Source: Candidatus Aminicenantota bacterium (GTDB lineage Bacteria; Acidobacteriota; Aminicenantia; Aminicenantales; Aminicenantaceae). Taken from it: a stretch of 16,679 nucleotides of DNA. The notes beneath the pieces are model-generated. The model had not been told where the DNA came from and made no database searches. It was given only the letters and a program-made list of their open reading frames with translations. The stretch lies in assembly GCA_023135995.1 (NCBI GenBank), contig JAGLRY010000175.1:1-16679 (forward strand), in the 5' to 3' direction. How positions within the stretch are numbered: the first letter of the stretch is position 1; the number at the start of each line of letters is the position of its first letter. Both the position numbers and the translations under genes were made by a program. Shown here one piece after another: positions 1 to 6,348 of the stretch.

Positions 1-36
1 TTTTTTATGAATAGTTCAGGTTAGGAAGATTTAACG

Positions 37-1329
37 ATGAATTCACATGTAAGGTTCGGCTTGGTAAAATCAGGTCTCGATGCGCATACTCTGGGGATCA
101 CTAGCCTCGCCCAACTCCTTGAAGAATGCAGTTTTCGAGTTTTTAAAGCCGATACCGCTATCACCGAAGCCCTCGACCGCATTTCGGAATCCCGGTATTT
201 CCAGATCTTCAGAGACTGGCTAATCCAGAACCATTTGAGTCACCTCGGTTTCAGCTACCGACTCGACCCTAGACAGGCCGTGGACCTCTTCAGCCGCATG
301 GTTCATCACCTTAAAGAGGGTCATCTCTATTCCGCGGACATGAAGAGCCCGATCAAGAAAATATATTTTGCCGGATTACCCGAGGCGTGTGACATTGTGA
401 CAAAAACATTCCAAGGACAATTCCCCGTATTCAGAGGTGATGAAACGTCTGTGGAGACATTGGAGCGGCTGGGAATCCCTGAGAAACTCATCCCAAGATC
501 GATCCGTGAGAATTCCATTTACGATGACCTGCGCTTGACCTTTGGAAAAACACTGATCAGGGAAGAAAAACAGTTCACGATCCGTCCGTTGCCGTCCGGC
601 GCGTACAGTGATTTCGGGACACACAGGGATCATCTGATCAAGCGCCTGTCCTCTGCGTGCAGGCGAGGATGTCTTCCCCTGATGAGGGTCCATGCGGGAC
701 CCTATCTCAGTGATAGGGAGAGAGCATTGGCACTCTTTTCCGACTGGCTAAAAAAGTTGGCGAAAGCCCGGTTCCTGGACATTGTCTCGGTGGGGTCCTC
801 TCAATTGAGCCAATCGATGTTCGGAGAGGATTGGGGCGATCGGCCCAATGGGGGAGGCGTCCCGTTCAACAGTGAGTTCGAGCTTCAGGCGATCCGAGAG
901 GATGCGGCGCCCATGCTTGTCAGAGCTTATTCTGCCACAAAAAACATCCCAGATATGGCAAAGATCCTCGAGAGAAACCTGAATATGGCCTGGCATGCTC
1001 TTTCTCTCTGGTGGTTTAATCAGATAGATGGAAGAGGGCCCCTGAGTTTACGGCAGAGTCTATTCGAGCACATGGAGACTCTAAAATATATCTCCTCTGT
1101 GGGCAAGCCATTTGAGCCCAATCTTCCTCATCATTTTGCTTTCAGGATGGGATATTTTCCTGTGCCCTATCTTTGGGAGGGCAGAGACAAATTCGCGAAT
1201 GCAGTGAATTGGACAACAATAATACTCGATGGCGGTGTTCATCTTGTCGATGATCGTGGAAACAAATTGAATGTACACGACCGGCTCATGGAGATCAAAA
1301 ACAGAAATACCCCTAGGCCCCAGCGATAG
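37..1329 (+). CDS. Cobalamin-binding protein, possible B12-dependent mutase-like enzyme
   Basis: The 430-residue product starts with a segment resembling a B12-binding domain. The cobalamin motif DxHxxG is visible as D15, H17 and G20 in KSGLDAHTLG, followed by SYRLDP (73-78) and a glycine-containing strand FAGLPEA (111-117), much like the C-terminal domains of methylmalonyl-CoA mutase and the small subunit of glutamate mutase. Residues about 210-370 look like a separate catalytic region with GEDWGDRPNGGGVPF (263-277) and SLWWFNQIDGRGP (323-335). I do not recognise the substrate. There is no signal peptide or membrane segment, so it should be cytosolic. The ATG is preceded by AGGAAG with about 8 bases of spacing. 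The last 17 bases overlap the 3' end of tldE on the other strand. My unverified recollection is that relatives with the same core continue well past the HHFAFR motif (365-370), so the final 60 residues may be a replaced or truncated tail. B12 binding is fairly secure; catalytic identity is not. Confidence 0.75.
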   Translation: MNSHVRFGLVKSGLDAHTLGITSLAQLLEECSFRVFKADTAITEALDRISESRYFQIFRDWLIQNHLSHLGFSYRLDPRQAVDLFSRMVHHLKEGHLYSADMKSPIKKIYFAGLPEACDIVTKTFQGQFPVFRGDETSVETLERLGIPEKLIPRSIRENSIYDDLRLTFGKTLIREEKQFTIRPLPSGAYSDFGTHRDHLIKRLSSACRRGCLPLMRVHAGPYLSDRERALALFSDWLKKLAKARFLDIVSVGSSQLSQSMFGEDWGDRPNGGGVPFNSEFELQAIREDAAPMLVRAYSATKNIPDMAKILERNLNMAWHALSLWWFNQIDGRGPLSLRQSLFEHMETLKYISSVGKPFEPNLPHHFAFRMGYFPVPYLWEGRDKFANAVNWTTIILDGGVHLVDDRGNKLNVHDRLMEIKNRNTPRPQR

Positions 1330-2659
1330 TGAGTTCACTGATCTTGATCGTCGGCCCGGCGATAGGACTCCTGAATTCCAGGTCGTTTCCGATCTTTTCG
1401 ATGGAGTTGAGGATGCTTCCCAAGTTTCCTGAGATCGTGATCTCAGAGACCGGATAGACGATCTCCCCCTTTTCCACCCACAAACCGAATGCTCCACGGG
1501 ATATATCACCGTTTATGGGATTGAGGCCGTGACCTATGGTTCTGATAAGGATAAGCCCCTCATCCAGTGTCGAGATGATCTTTTGAGGGGGAAGAGTACC
1601 GGCATGGAGATAAAAATTGTGTGGCCCGATTCCACCGCCATCTGCATTCCCGGTGGACTTGAGATTGAGCTTCCTGGCGGCATAGGTATTGCAGAGATAA
1701 TTTTTAAGAATTCCCCTTTCAATGATCTGTGTTCTTTGTGAGGGGACTCCCTCCGAGTCGAACGGAGTTGTCCCCAGCAAACCTGGTTTCAAGCCATCAT
1801 CCGAGACAAAAATTGCGTCGCCGGCGACTTTATCACCCAGTCTATCGGTCAGGAAAGAGGTTTTCTGGTAGATGGCGTTTCCGGAGACACACGCAAAAAG
1901 GAAGCCTAAAAGCCAGGACGTCATTGGAGGCTCAAACACAACCGGAGCGGCCTGTGTCTGGATCTTGCGCGGGTGAAGTTGACGAACAGTCCTTTCTATA
2001 CATGTTGACGCGATCTTTTCGGATGTTTCAAGATCTTTAAAGGTCCTTTGGGTGGAGGCCCAAGAGCCTTCCACTTTGTTATCCGTTTCCCCAGCTTGAA
2101 GCCCGAGACCGAGAGAACAGAATGTCTCCTCATATTCCCGGGAAAAACCAGAGGAGTTGACTAGAGTCGTTCGAATGACTCGCGTTTCAAAACTTGCTCC
2201 GTGGGAGTTTGTGATCCTCTTGTCGGACAGGCCGATCCTCTCCGTCTCCAATGCCAATTCGATCTTTTTATTGGGGTCCAAAACTGGGATCTCAGGATCA
2301 TATAGCAGAAGGGCGGAGGCTTTGATTTGAGATTTGCGGAGGTGGGGAAGTCCGCCACATTCATCCCTGCCAGCCAGTTCGGCACGTTTGATGGCATTTG
2401 CGACAAGATTCTCAAGCTGAGCCTTGTCGAGGTCAGAAGAGGAGGCATGTGCTGTTTTCTGGTCCTTGATGACCCGGAGGCTTAGGCCTCGAGATCCTGC
2501 TTCGCAAAGGTTCTCGATATGACCCAAGCGTACATCGACCGAGAATTCAGTACCTTCCAGGATAGTGACCTCGATCTCATCGGCACCATGTGATCTTCCG
2601 AACATCACCAGGTTTTCAGCGAGTGCCTTCAACGGAGAACCCGCGTTTGCCTTGGTCAT
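1313..2659 (-). CDS. pmbA: TldE/PmbA, non-catalytic partner of the TldD metalloprotease
   Basis: PmbA (TldE) pairs with TldD in a zinc-dependent protease that digests unfolded peptides and, in enterobacteria, matures microcin B17 and degrades the CcdA antitoxin. The 448-residue product has the expected family length. It carries the family's C-terminal pattern ending in KISELTIAGA and, unlike its partner, lacks an HExxxH zinc motif. I chose the ATG at 2659 because it overlaps the TGA stop of tldD as ATGA, the usual sign of translational coupling, and gives MTKANAG as the N-terminus. A longer reading from 2704 would lie inside tldD and adds only 15 unrelated residues. The stop codon lies inside the end of the convergent B12-protein gene, leaving no room for a terminator between the two. 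Family assignment is firm; substrates in this organism are unknown. Confidence 0.93.
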   Translation of the reverse strand: MTKANAGSPLKALAENLVMFGRSHGADEIEVTILEGTEFSVDVRLGHIENLCEAGSRGLSLRVIKDQKTAHASSSDLDKAQLENLVANAIKRAELAGRDECGGLPHLRKSQIKASALLLYDPEIPVLDPNKKIELALETERIGLSDKRITNSHGASFETRVIRTTLVNSSGFSREYEETFCSLGLGLQAGETDNKVEGSWASTQRTFKDLETSEKIASTCIERTVRQLHPRKIQTQAAPVVFEPPMTSWLLGFLFACVSGNAIYQKTSFLTDRLGDKVAGDAIFVSDDGLKPGLLGTTPFDSEGVPSQRTQIIERGILKNYLCNTYAARKLNLKSTGNADGGGIGPHNFYLHAGTLPPQKIISTLDEGLILIRTIGHGLNPINGDISRGAFGLWVEKGEIVYPVSEITISGNLGSILNSIEKIGNDLEFRSPIAGPTIKISELTIAGA

Positions 2660-4077
2660 GATTGTCCGCCCACCGTCATTCGTGAGATTTTGAGTGTGGG
2701 ACACCCATCCGTTACAGGCACAGCCTGCCCCTCCTTTCCACAGGTTCCGGTTTGAAACCCGAATTGGAGGTCAGCACCGACTTTTTCGATTTTGTTGAGG
2801 ATATCGATGTTTGTCCCTATAAGAGTTGCCTGTTTGACAGGAGAGGTTAGCCGTCCATTCTCTATGAGGAATCCCGAACTCACTGAGAAAGTGAATTTTC
2901 CCGAGTCCTCCACTTGTCCTCCCTGGAATTTCTGGGCGTAAAAGCCTTTGTTCACAGATTTAATGATCTCTTCTGGATCATACTCTCCCTTGTCGATGTA
3001 CGTGTTGCTCATCCTCGGGATGGGAATACAGGTGAAGTCCTGTCTGCGGCCGTGTCCTGTCTCGGGCAAACCCATAAGTCTAGAGGAAAGCCTATCCTGG
3101 AGAAGACCGACGAGTTTTCCCTCTACGATGAGAGGAGTCTTTTTGGGGATCGTGCCTTCGTCGTCCACGTTGTATGAGCCTCGAAAGTTGAGTAGAGTGG
3201 GGTCATCATAGATCGTCAAGGTCGGCAGGCCCACCTGACTGCCCATCTTATCCCAGAAAATGGATGTTTTTTTCCTGATAAAATCTGCCTCGAGCAGGTG
3301 CCCCACTGCTTCGTGGATCAGAACACCGCTGTGGCCAGGAGCGAGGACAACAGGCATCTCGCCAGCAGGGGGACTTGTGGCCTCCAGCAGATGCAGAGAT
3401 TCTTTGGCCGCTTCTTGACCGATTCCTTCAGGGGTGAGCACGTGTCTAAAGTACTCCAATCCGACTTTGCCGCCCCCCCCGCAATAACCGGCTTCTCGTT
3501 TCCCCGAGTGCTCGGCCACGGCAAGACAGACCAATTTAACGAGCGGTCTTCCATCGGCTATGGACAGTCCCTCTGAGTTGACGATCCGGACATGCTGGAT
3601 CTGATCGACGAGCGAGGCTTTCACTTTTTTGATTTTGGGGTCGAATTTCTGAGCGGCGTCATAGGTTTGACGAACAAGGGAAATCTTGTCCCCCAAAGAT
3701 GCCAGATGGGCGGGATCGAGCACCGGGTAAAAATTATGGGGGAGAGGAGTGGGACAAAAGGAGGTGGGATCTTGCGCCGAGCTCTCCGATGAAATAGAAG
3801 CAGCAGTGAGAGCGGCGTTCTTGATCTTTTCGATGGAGATGTCGTTTGTGTACGCGTAACCTGTTTTGTCACCGGAGTTCACGCGGATCCCTAAACCCAG
3901 GCTGATGCTCTCTGAAGTTTCCTTGATGATGTCCTCTTCCATGTTTATGAGGCTGAAAGATTTATGCTCAAGGTAGATCTCTGCAAAATCACCGCCCCGG
4001 GAGAGAGCGACATGCAGGATTTTTTGAAGGTCTGAGTCTGAGAGATGAAAATGATCCTTATAGGCCAAGTGTTTCAA
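2656..4077 (-). CDS. tldD: TldD, zinc metalloprotease catalytic subunit
   Basis: TldD is the catalytic half of the TldD/TldE peptidase. The 473-residue product shows the zinc motif HEAVGH (H255, E256, H260) and the C-terminal cysteine of GTCGKEGQ (C446), which is the third metal ligand in characterised TldD proteins. It also has the glycine-rich GGGGKVG segment (200-206) and ends in TLKISRMTVGG, as the family does. The start is a TTG at 4077, with GGAG about 8 bases upstream; no nearby in-frame ATG gives a full N-terminal domain. It is first in a two-gene unit and overlaps tldE by 4 bases. Its start lies 17 bases after the stop of a decayed opine-dehydrogenase-like fragment. A run of eight G on the coding strand (3480-3473) encodes the glycine-rich loop. 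Function is secure at family level, and no dedicated peptide substrate gene is seen nearby. Confidence 0.94.
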   Translation of the reverse strand: MKHLAYKDHFHLSDSDLQKILHVALSRGGDFAEIYLEHKSFSLINMEEDIIKETSESISLGLGIRVNSGDKTGYAYTNDISIEKIKNAALTAASISSESSAQDPTSFCPTPLPHNFYPVLDPAHLASLGDKISLVRQTYDAAQKFDPKIKKVKASLVDQIQHVRIVNSEGLSIADGRPLVKLVCLAVAEHSGKREAGYCGGGGKVGLEYFRHVLTPEGIGQEAAKESLHLLEATSPPAGEMPVVLAPGHSGVLIHEAVGHLLEADFIRKKTSIFWDKMGSQVGLPTLTIYDDPTLLNFRGSYNVDDEGTIPKKTPLIVEGKLVGLLQDRLSSRLMGLPETGHGRRQDFTCIPIPRMSNTYIDKGEYDPEEIIKSVNKGFYAQKFQGGQVEDSGKFTFSVSSGFLIENGRLTSPVKQATLIGTNIDILNKIEKVGADLQFGFQTGTCGKEGQAVPVTDGCPTLKISRMTVGGQS

Positions 4078-4092
4078 TTCGGATTCTCCACG
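4075..4092 (-). promoter_or_regulatory. Ribosome binding site supporting a TTG start of tldD
   Basis: On the minus strand a GGAGA lies about 8 bases before the TTG that opens tldD. The spacing and the fit of the N-terminus MKHLAYKDHF to the family make TTG the best start. This is read directly from the sequence; use of TTG is an inference. Confidence 0.6.
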
Positions 4093-4094
4093 GT

Positions 4095-4250
4095 CTAGAT
4101 CTCACCCGCGACAGCCAAAAGGCGGATCTCCTTTATTGACATGTTTTTGATTCCCAGTTTCTCAACAGTCCGGCCTTCGGCCCAAAAATCTTTATCCCTG
4201 ATGATCGAGACGATGTGAATAATGAAAATAGGAATCGCAAATCCATTATA
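4095..4250 (-). pseudogene. C-terminal remnant resembling NAD/NADP octopine/nopaline dehydrogenase family
   Basis: An open frame ends at 4095 with residues including DKDFWAEGRTVEKLG and then KNMSIKEIRLL. This matches my recollection of the C-terminal helical end of opine (octopine/nopaline) dehydrogenase family proteins, where a pattern like D-[FY]-x-x-EGRT-[LV]-E-[KR]-LG followed by a S-x-[EK]-E-[IL] segment is typical. Intact members are roughly 350 residues; only about 50 codons remain here. The frame can be read upstream to a TTG at 4313, giving 72 residues, but the first 20 or so do not look like the family. No ribosome binding site or plausible full start is evident. The fragment lies between the flippase-like gene and tldD, all on the same strand, so a gene probably once stood in this row and most of it was deleted. 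An alternative is a genuine small protein of unknown role. Confidence 0.55.
4245..4250 (-). promoter_or_regulatory. Possible -10 element upstream of tldD
   Basis: A perfect TATAAT lies on the minus strand at the upstream edge of the opine-dehydrogenase-like remnant. No convincing -35 hexamer sits 16 to 18 bases further upstream (the best is GTTTCA). If used, it would give tldD-tldE a leader of roughly 160 bases made of decayed coding sequence. This is a weak prediction. Confidence 0.25.
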
Positions 4251-4308
4251 ACTCAAAACAACTTTCCTGAAACGTAAAATGTGAAATAAAAACTGTGAAT
4301 GATCAGCA

Positions 4309-4327
4309 GCCAAAGAAACCTTTTGGC
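4309..4327 (-). terminator. Weak hairpin after the flippase-like gene
   Basis: GCCAAA and TTTGGC form a 6-bp stem around a 7-base loop shortly after the TAA stop of the membrane-protein gene (stop at 4338). No run of U follows, so it is a poor intrinsic terminator; it may only be a minor RNA structure. Confidence 0.2.
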
Positions 4328-4337
4328 GAATTTCTTT

Positions 4338-5351
4338 TTACTTTTTACGATTTAGGAATGGCAAGGTGAGAAAAAGGATACTGAGAATGCCCAGTGAATA
4401 TTCGAAGAGGTTGCTTATCAGGTGGACTCCGATGCCCGAGAGGATGGCGATTCTTTGCTCGAAGTCCATCAACTGAAAGGTCAGTGCCCAGCCTGATTCC
4501 CACGTCCCGAATCCAGCGATGCCCTTAATGGGGAGAGCACCGGTCAATTCTGCGCCAGTGATTCCCAAGATGGTTTTCCAGAAACTCAGATTTGCAAGAG
4601 AAAAACCGTGGTTATGAAGAAGTGAAAGAAGCAAGAAATAAAGAGAACCGTATTTTGCCAATCGTATGAGTAACGAGAGAAGAAACAGCGGCCATTGGAT
4701 CTTTCTGTTCTTTATGTGCTCCAGCCCGTCGATCGTAAGGCGGATCTTGTGTACGGATGACTCAGCCCATTTTTTTGTTCCAAACCCCAGGGATTTCAAA
4801 AGATAGGTGTAGGCTTTCAGAAATATCATCGAAAGGGGGATGATTCGATGTAAGATAAGAAAAATGAGCAGCAAAAAAATAGAAGCTATCATTAGTAATG
4901 TCAGGTTAGATAAAGATGAAGCCCCCAGCCCTACTATGAGCATGGAAAGGATAAGAAAGGGACTGAGCGTGAGAAAATCAAACACAAAAGCGACCACAAA
5001 CGTGGATGCCGCCTGTTCGAACGGATATTTGAGCCTTTTGTTCAACACATACACATACGAGAGAGAGCCGATCCTTGCAGGGAACAGGTCCACGAATAGA
5101 TTGCGTATGAATGTGACCAATAGAATATTTCCAAAGCTGATTGTGCTGGGATAGAGGAGCCATTTGTAGCGTAAAGCACGCAGCCCCGATGCAGTGAGAG
5201 AGATGCCCAAAAAAGCATAGAGTGCTGGATAAAAGATATTGGAAAAGGTTTGGATAAGATCATCGGCAGTGATGCGGGATAATAAGAGCCTTACCAGAAA
5301 TACAGAAAGCAAAATGGACAGGATGAGTGATATAATCCTTTTTTTGGACAT
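4338..5351 (-). CDS. Flippase-like integral membrane protein (lysylphosphatidylglycerol synthase TM family, UPF0104)
   Basis: The 337-residue product is almost entirely hydrophobic, with about seven or eight membrane segments starting at residues 5-22. It carries the family-like stretches RNLFVDLFPARIGSLSYVY (83-101) and ALPIKGIAGFGTWESGW in the C-terminal third. These fit the LPG_synthase_TM/flippase-like family, which includes the membrane part of MprF and many stand-alone proteins linked to polar lipid or polyprenyl-linked sugar handling. There is no soluble aminoacyl-transferase domain, so it is not a complete MprF, and its substrate cannot be told. The ATG at 5351 opens MSKKRIISL, with positive charges before the first helix. 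No Shine-Dalgarno sequence is visible; only AAAGAAC sits 3 bases in front of the ATG. It is transcribed divergently from nadC. Family call is good; function is open. Confidence 0.85.
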   Translation of the reverse strand: MSKKRIISLILSILLSVFLVRLLLSRITADDLIQTFSNIFYPALYAFLGISLTASGLRALRYKWLLYPSTISFGNILLVTFIRNLFVDLFPARIGSLSYVYVLNKRLKYPFEQAASTFVVAFVFDFLTLSPFLILSMLIVGLGASSLSNLTLLMIASIFLLLIFLILHRIIPLSMIFLKAYTYLLKSLGFGTKKWAESSVHKIRLTIDGLEHIKNRKIQWPLFLLSLLIRLAKYGSLYFLLLSLLHNHGFSLANLSFWKTILGITGAELTGALPIKGIAGFGTWESGWALTFQLMDFEQRIAILSGIGVHLISNLFEYSLGILSILFLTLPFLNRKK

Positions 5352-5362
5352 GTGTGTTCTTT

Positions 5363-5391
5363 ATTTTCGAGCACTTTCCAGAGAAAGTCAA
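5363..5391 (-). promoter_or_regulatory. Candidate promoter for the flippase-like gene
   Basis: On the minus strand, TTGACT (5391-5386), a 17-base spacer and GAAAAT (5368-5363) form a moderate sigma-70 type match. Transcription would begin only about 5 bases before the ATG at 5351, which would fit the missing ribosome binding site. The -10 is weak (4 of 6). Confidence 0.35.
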
Positions 5392-5422
5392 TCGATCTGG
5401 CTGGAGCATAAGCATACTTCAA

Positions 5423-5435
5423 GGCTTAATATGCC
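5423..5435. promoter_or_regulatory. Imperfect palindrome next to the nadC -35
   Basis: GGCTTAATATGCC is a dyad of the form GGCnTAnTAnGCC ending 2 bases before the nadC -35 hexamer. A tandem AGCATA repeat lies at 5405-5416. It is placed where a regulator of NAD genes could bind, but I do not recognise it as a known NadR, NiaR or NrtR site. Confidence 0.25.
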
Positions 5436-5437
5436 CA

Positions 5438-5466
5438 TTGACGGTTTGTCAGGAAAAACTTATAAT
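5438..5466 (+). promoter_or_regulatory. Strong sigma-70 type promoter of nadC, giving a probably leaderless mRNA
   Basis: TTGACG (5438-5443), a 17-base spacer and a perfect TATAAT (5461-5466) match 11 of 12 consensus positions. The ATG of nadC at 5474 is 7 bases after the -10, exactly where transcription should begin. No Shine-Dalgarno sequence lies close enough to that ATG; the nearest AGGA is about 20 bases upstream, between the two hexamers. Confidence 0.75.
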
Positions 5467-5473
5467 TTTTCCC

Positions 5474-6301
5474 ATGACACCTGAAATCGACACAATCATA
5501 GAGGCTGCATTAAAAGAAGATATGCCCGACGGGGATGTCACATCGGAAAGTTTAATCCCGCCCGAATCTATCTCCAAGGCGATTTTCCTTGCAAAGGAGG
5601 ATGGTGTTCTTGCCGGAATTGATGTGGCTGCCCGTGTATTTTGGAAAATCGATCCTCATGTCGCTTTTGCGAAAAATGTCGAAGACGGAAGCTCGATCAG
5701 GGCAGGAGATACTCTAGCGCGAATTGAAGGTCCTTCCGTCTCCCTTCTAAAGGGAGAGCGGACAGCCCTTAATTTTCTGCAGAGGATGTGCGGGATCGCA
5801 ACCTTGACCCAAAGATTTGTCCAGGGTTTAGAGGGATCTCAGACACAAATTCTGGATACAAGGAAGACAACACCCTCATTGCGAAGTCTGGAAAAGTATG
5901 CCGTGAAGATGGGAGGTGGGACTAATCACCGTCTCAGCCTTTCGGATATGGTGCTGATCAAGGACAATCATCTCAAGATCGTGGGCAATATTTCAAAGGC
6001 TGTAAAGAGGGCCAGGGACAAGGTCGGTCCAGATGTGAAAATCGAGGTCGAGACCACGACTCTCGAAGAGGTTAAAGAAGCGGTGCGCTCCGGAGCAGAC
6101 ATGATTTTGCTGGATAATATGTCCCCTGAGAGAATGAGAGAGGCTGTGGAGTGGGTCAATGGGAGGATTCCCCTTGAGGCATCGGGCAATGTGAAATTGT
6201 CGACACTTAAAGAGATCGCCTCCTCTGGAGTCGATTTTATCTCTGTCGGGAGCTTAACGCACTCTTACCAGTCGCTGGATATCAGCATGGAATTTCTTTG
6301 A
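5474..6301 (+). CDS. nadC: Nicotinate-nucleotide pyrophosphorylase (quinolinate phosphoribosyltransferase)
   Basis: NadC converts quinolinate and PRPP to nicotinate mononucleotide, CO2 and pyrophosphate in de novo NAD synthesis. The 275-residue product has the usual length. It shows the substrate-binding signatures GERTALNFLQRM (R96), LDTRKTTPSLR (R130), the GGGTNHRLSLSDMVLIKDNH block (H152, R153, K163), EVETTTLEE (E192) and LLDNMSP (D214), all with the key residues intact. I chose ATG 5474 because it gives the family N-terminus MTPEIDTIIEAAL. A GTG at 5354 in the same frame would add 40 residues unlike the family and would span the promoter. It is the first gene of a unit with nadB, whose start follows 44 bases after the stop. 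The absence of a ribosome binding site together with the adjacent promoter suggests leaderless translation. Confidence 0.96.
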   Translation: MTPEIDTIIEAALKEDMPDGDVTSESLIPPESISKAIFLAKEDGVLAGIDVAARVFWKIDPHVAFAKNVEDGSSIRAGDTLARIEGPSVSLLKGERTALNFLQRMCGIATLTQRFVQGLEGSQTQILDTRKTTPSLRSLEKYAVKMGGGTNHRLSLSDMVLIKDNHLKIVGNISKAVKRARDKVGPDVKIEVETTTLEEVKEAVRSGADMILLDNMSPERMREAVEWVNGRIPLEASGNVKLSTLKEIASSGVDFISVGSLTHSYQSLDISMEFL

Positions 6302-6331
6302 TCCTGGTCTGTTTTATTGGAATGTCTGGAA

Positions 6332-6348
6332 GGGAGGTTTGAAGAGTG
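6332..6348 (+). promoter_or_regulatory. Ribosome binding site setting the GTG start of nadB
   Basis: GGGAGG (6332-6337) stands 8 bases before a GTG at 6346. It is a strong Shine-Dalgarno match at good spacing and supports GTG as the start, with MDSKLIKKTD as the N-terminus. Confidence 0.8.

Noticed and set aside
4095..4313. Small open frame as a peptide substrate (RiPP precursor) for TldD/TldE
   Set aside because: The C-terminal half resembles the end of an opine dehydrogenase, there is no leader/core pattern, and no modification enzyme lies nearby.
5354..5473. Longer nadC reading from GTG 5354 adding 40 residues
   Set aside because: The extra residues do not resemble NadC, have no ribosome binding site and would cover a near-consensus promoter that ends 7 bases before ATG 5474.
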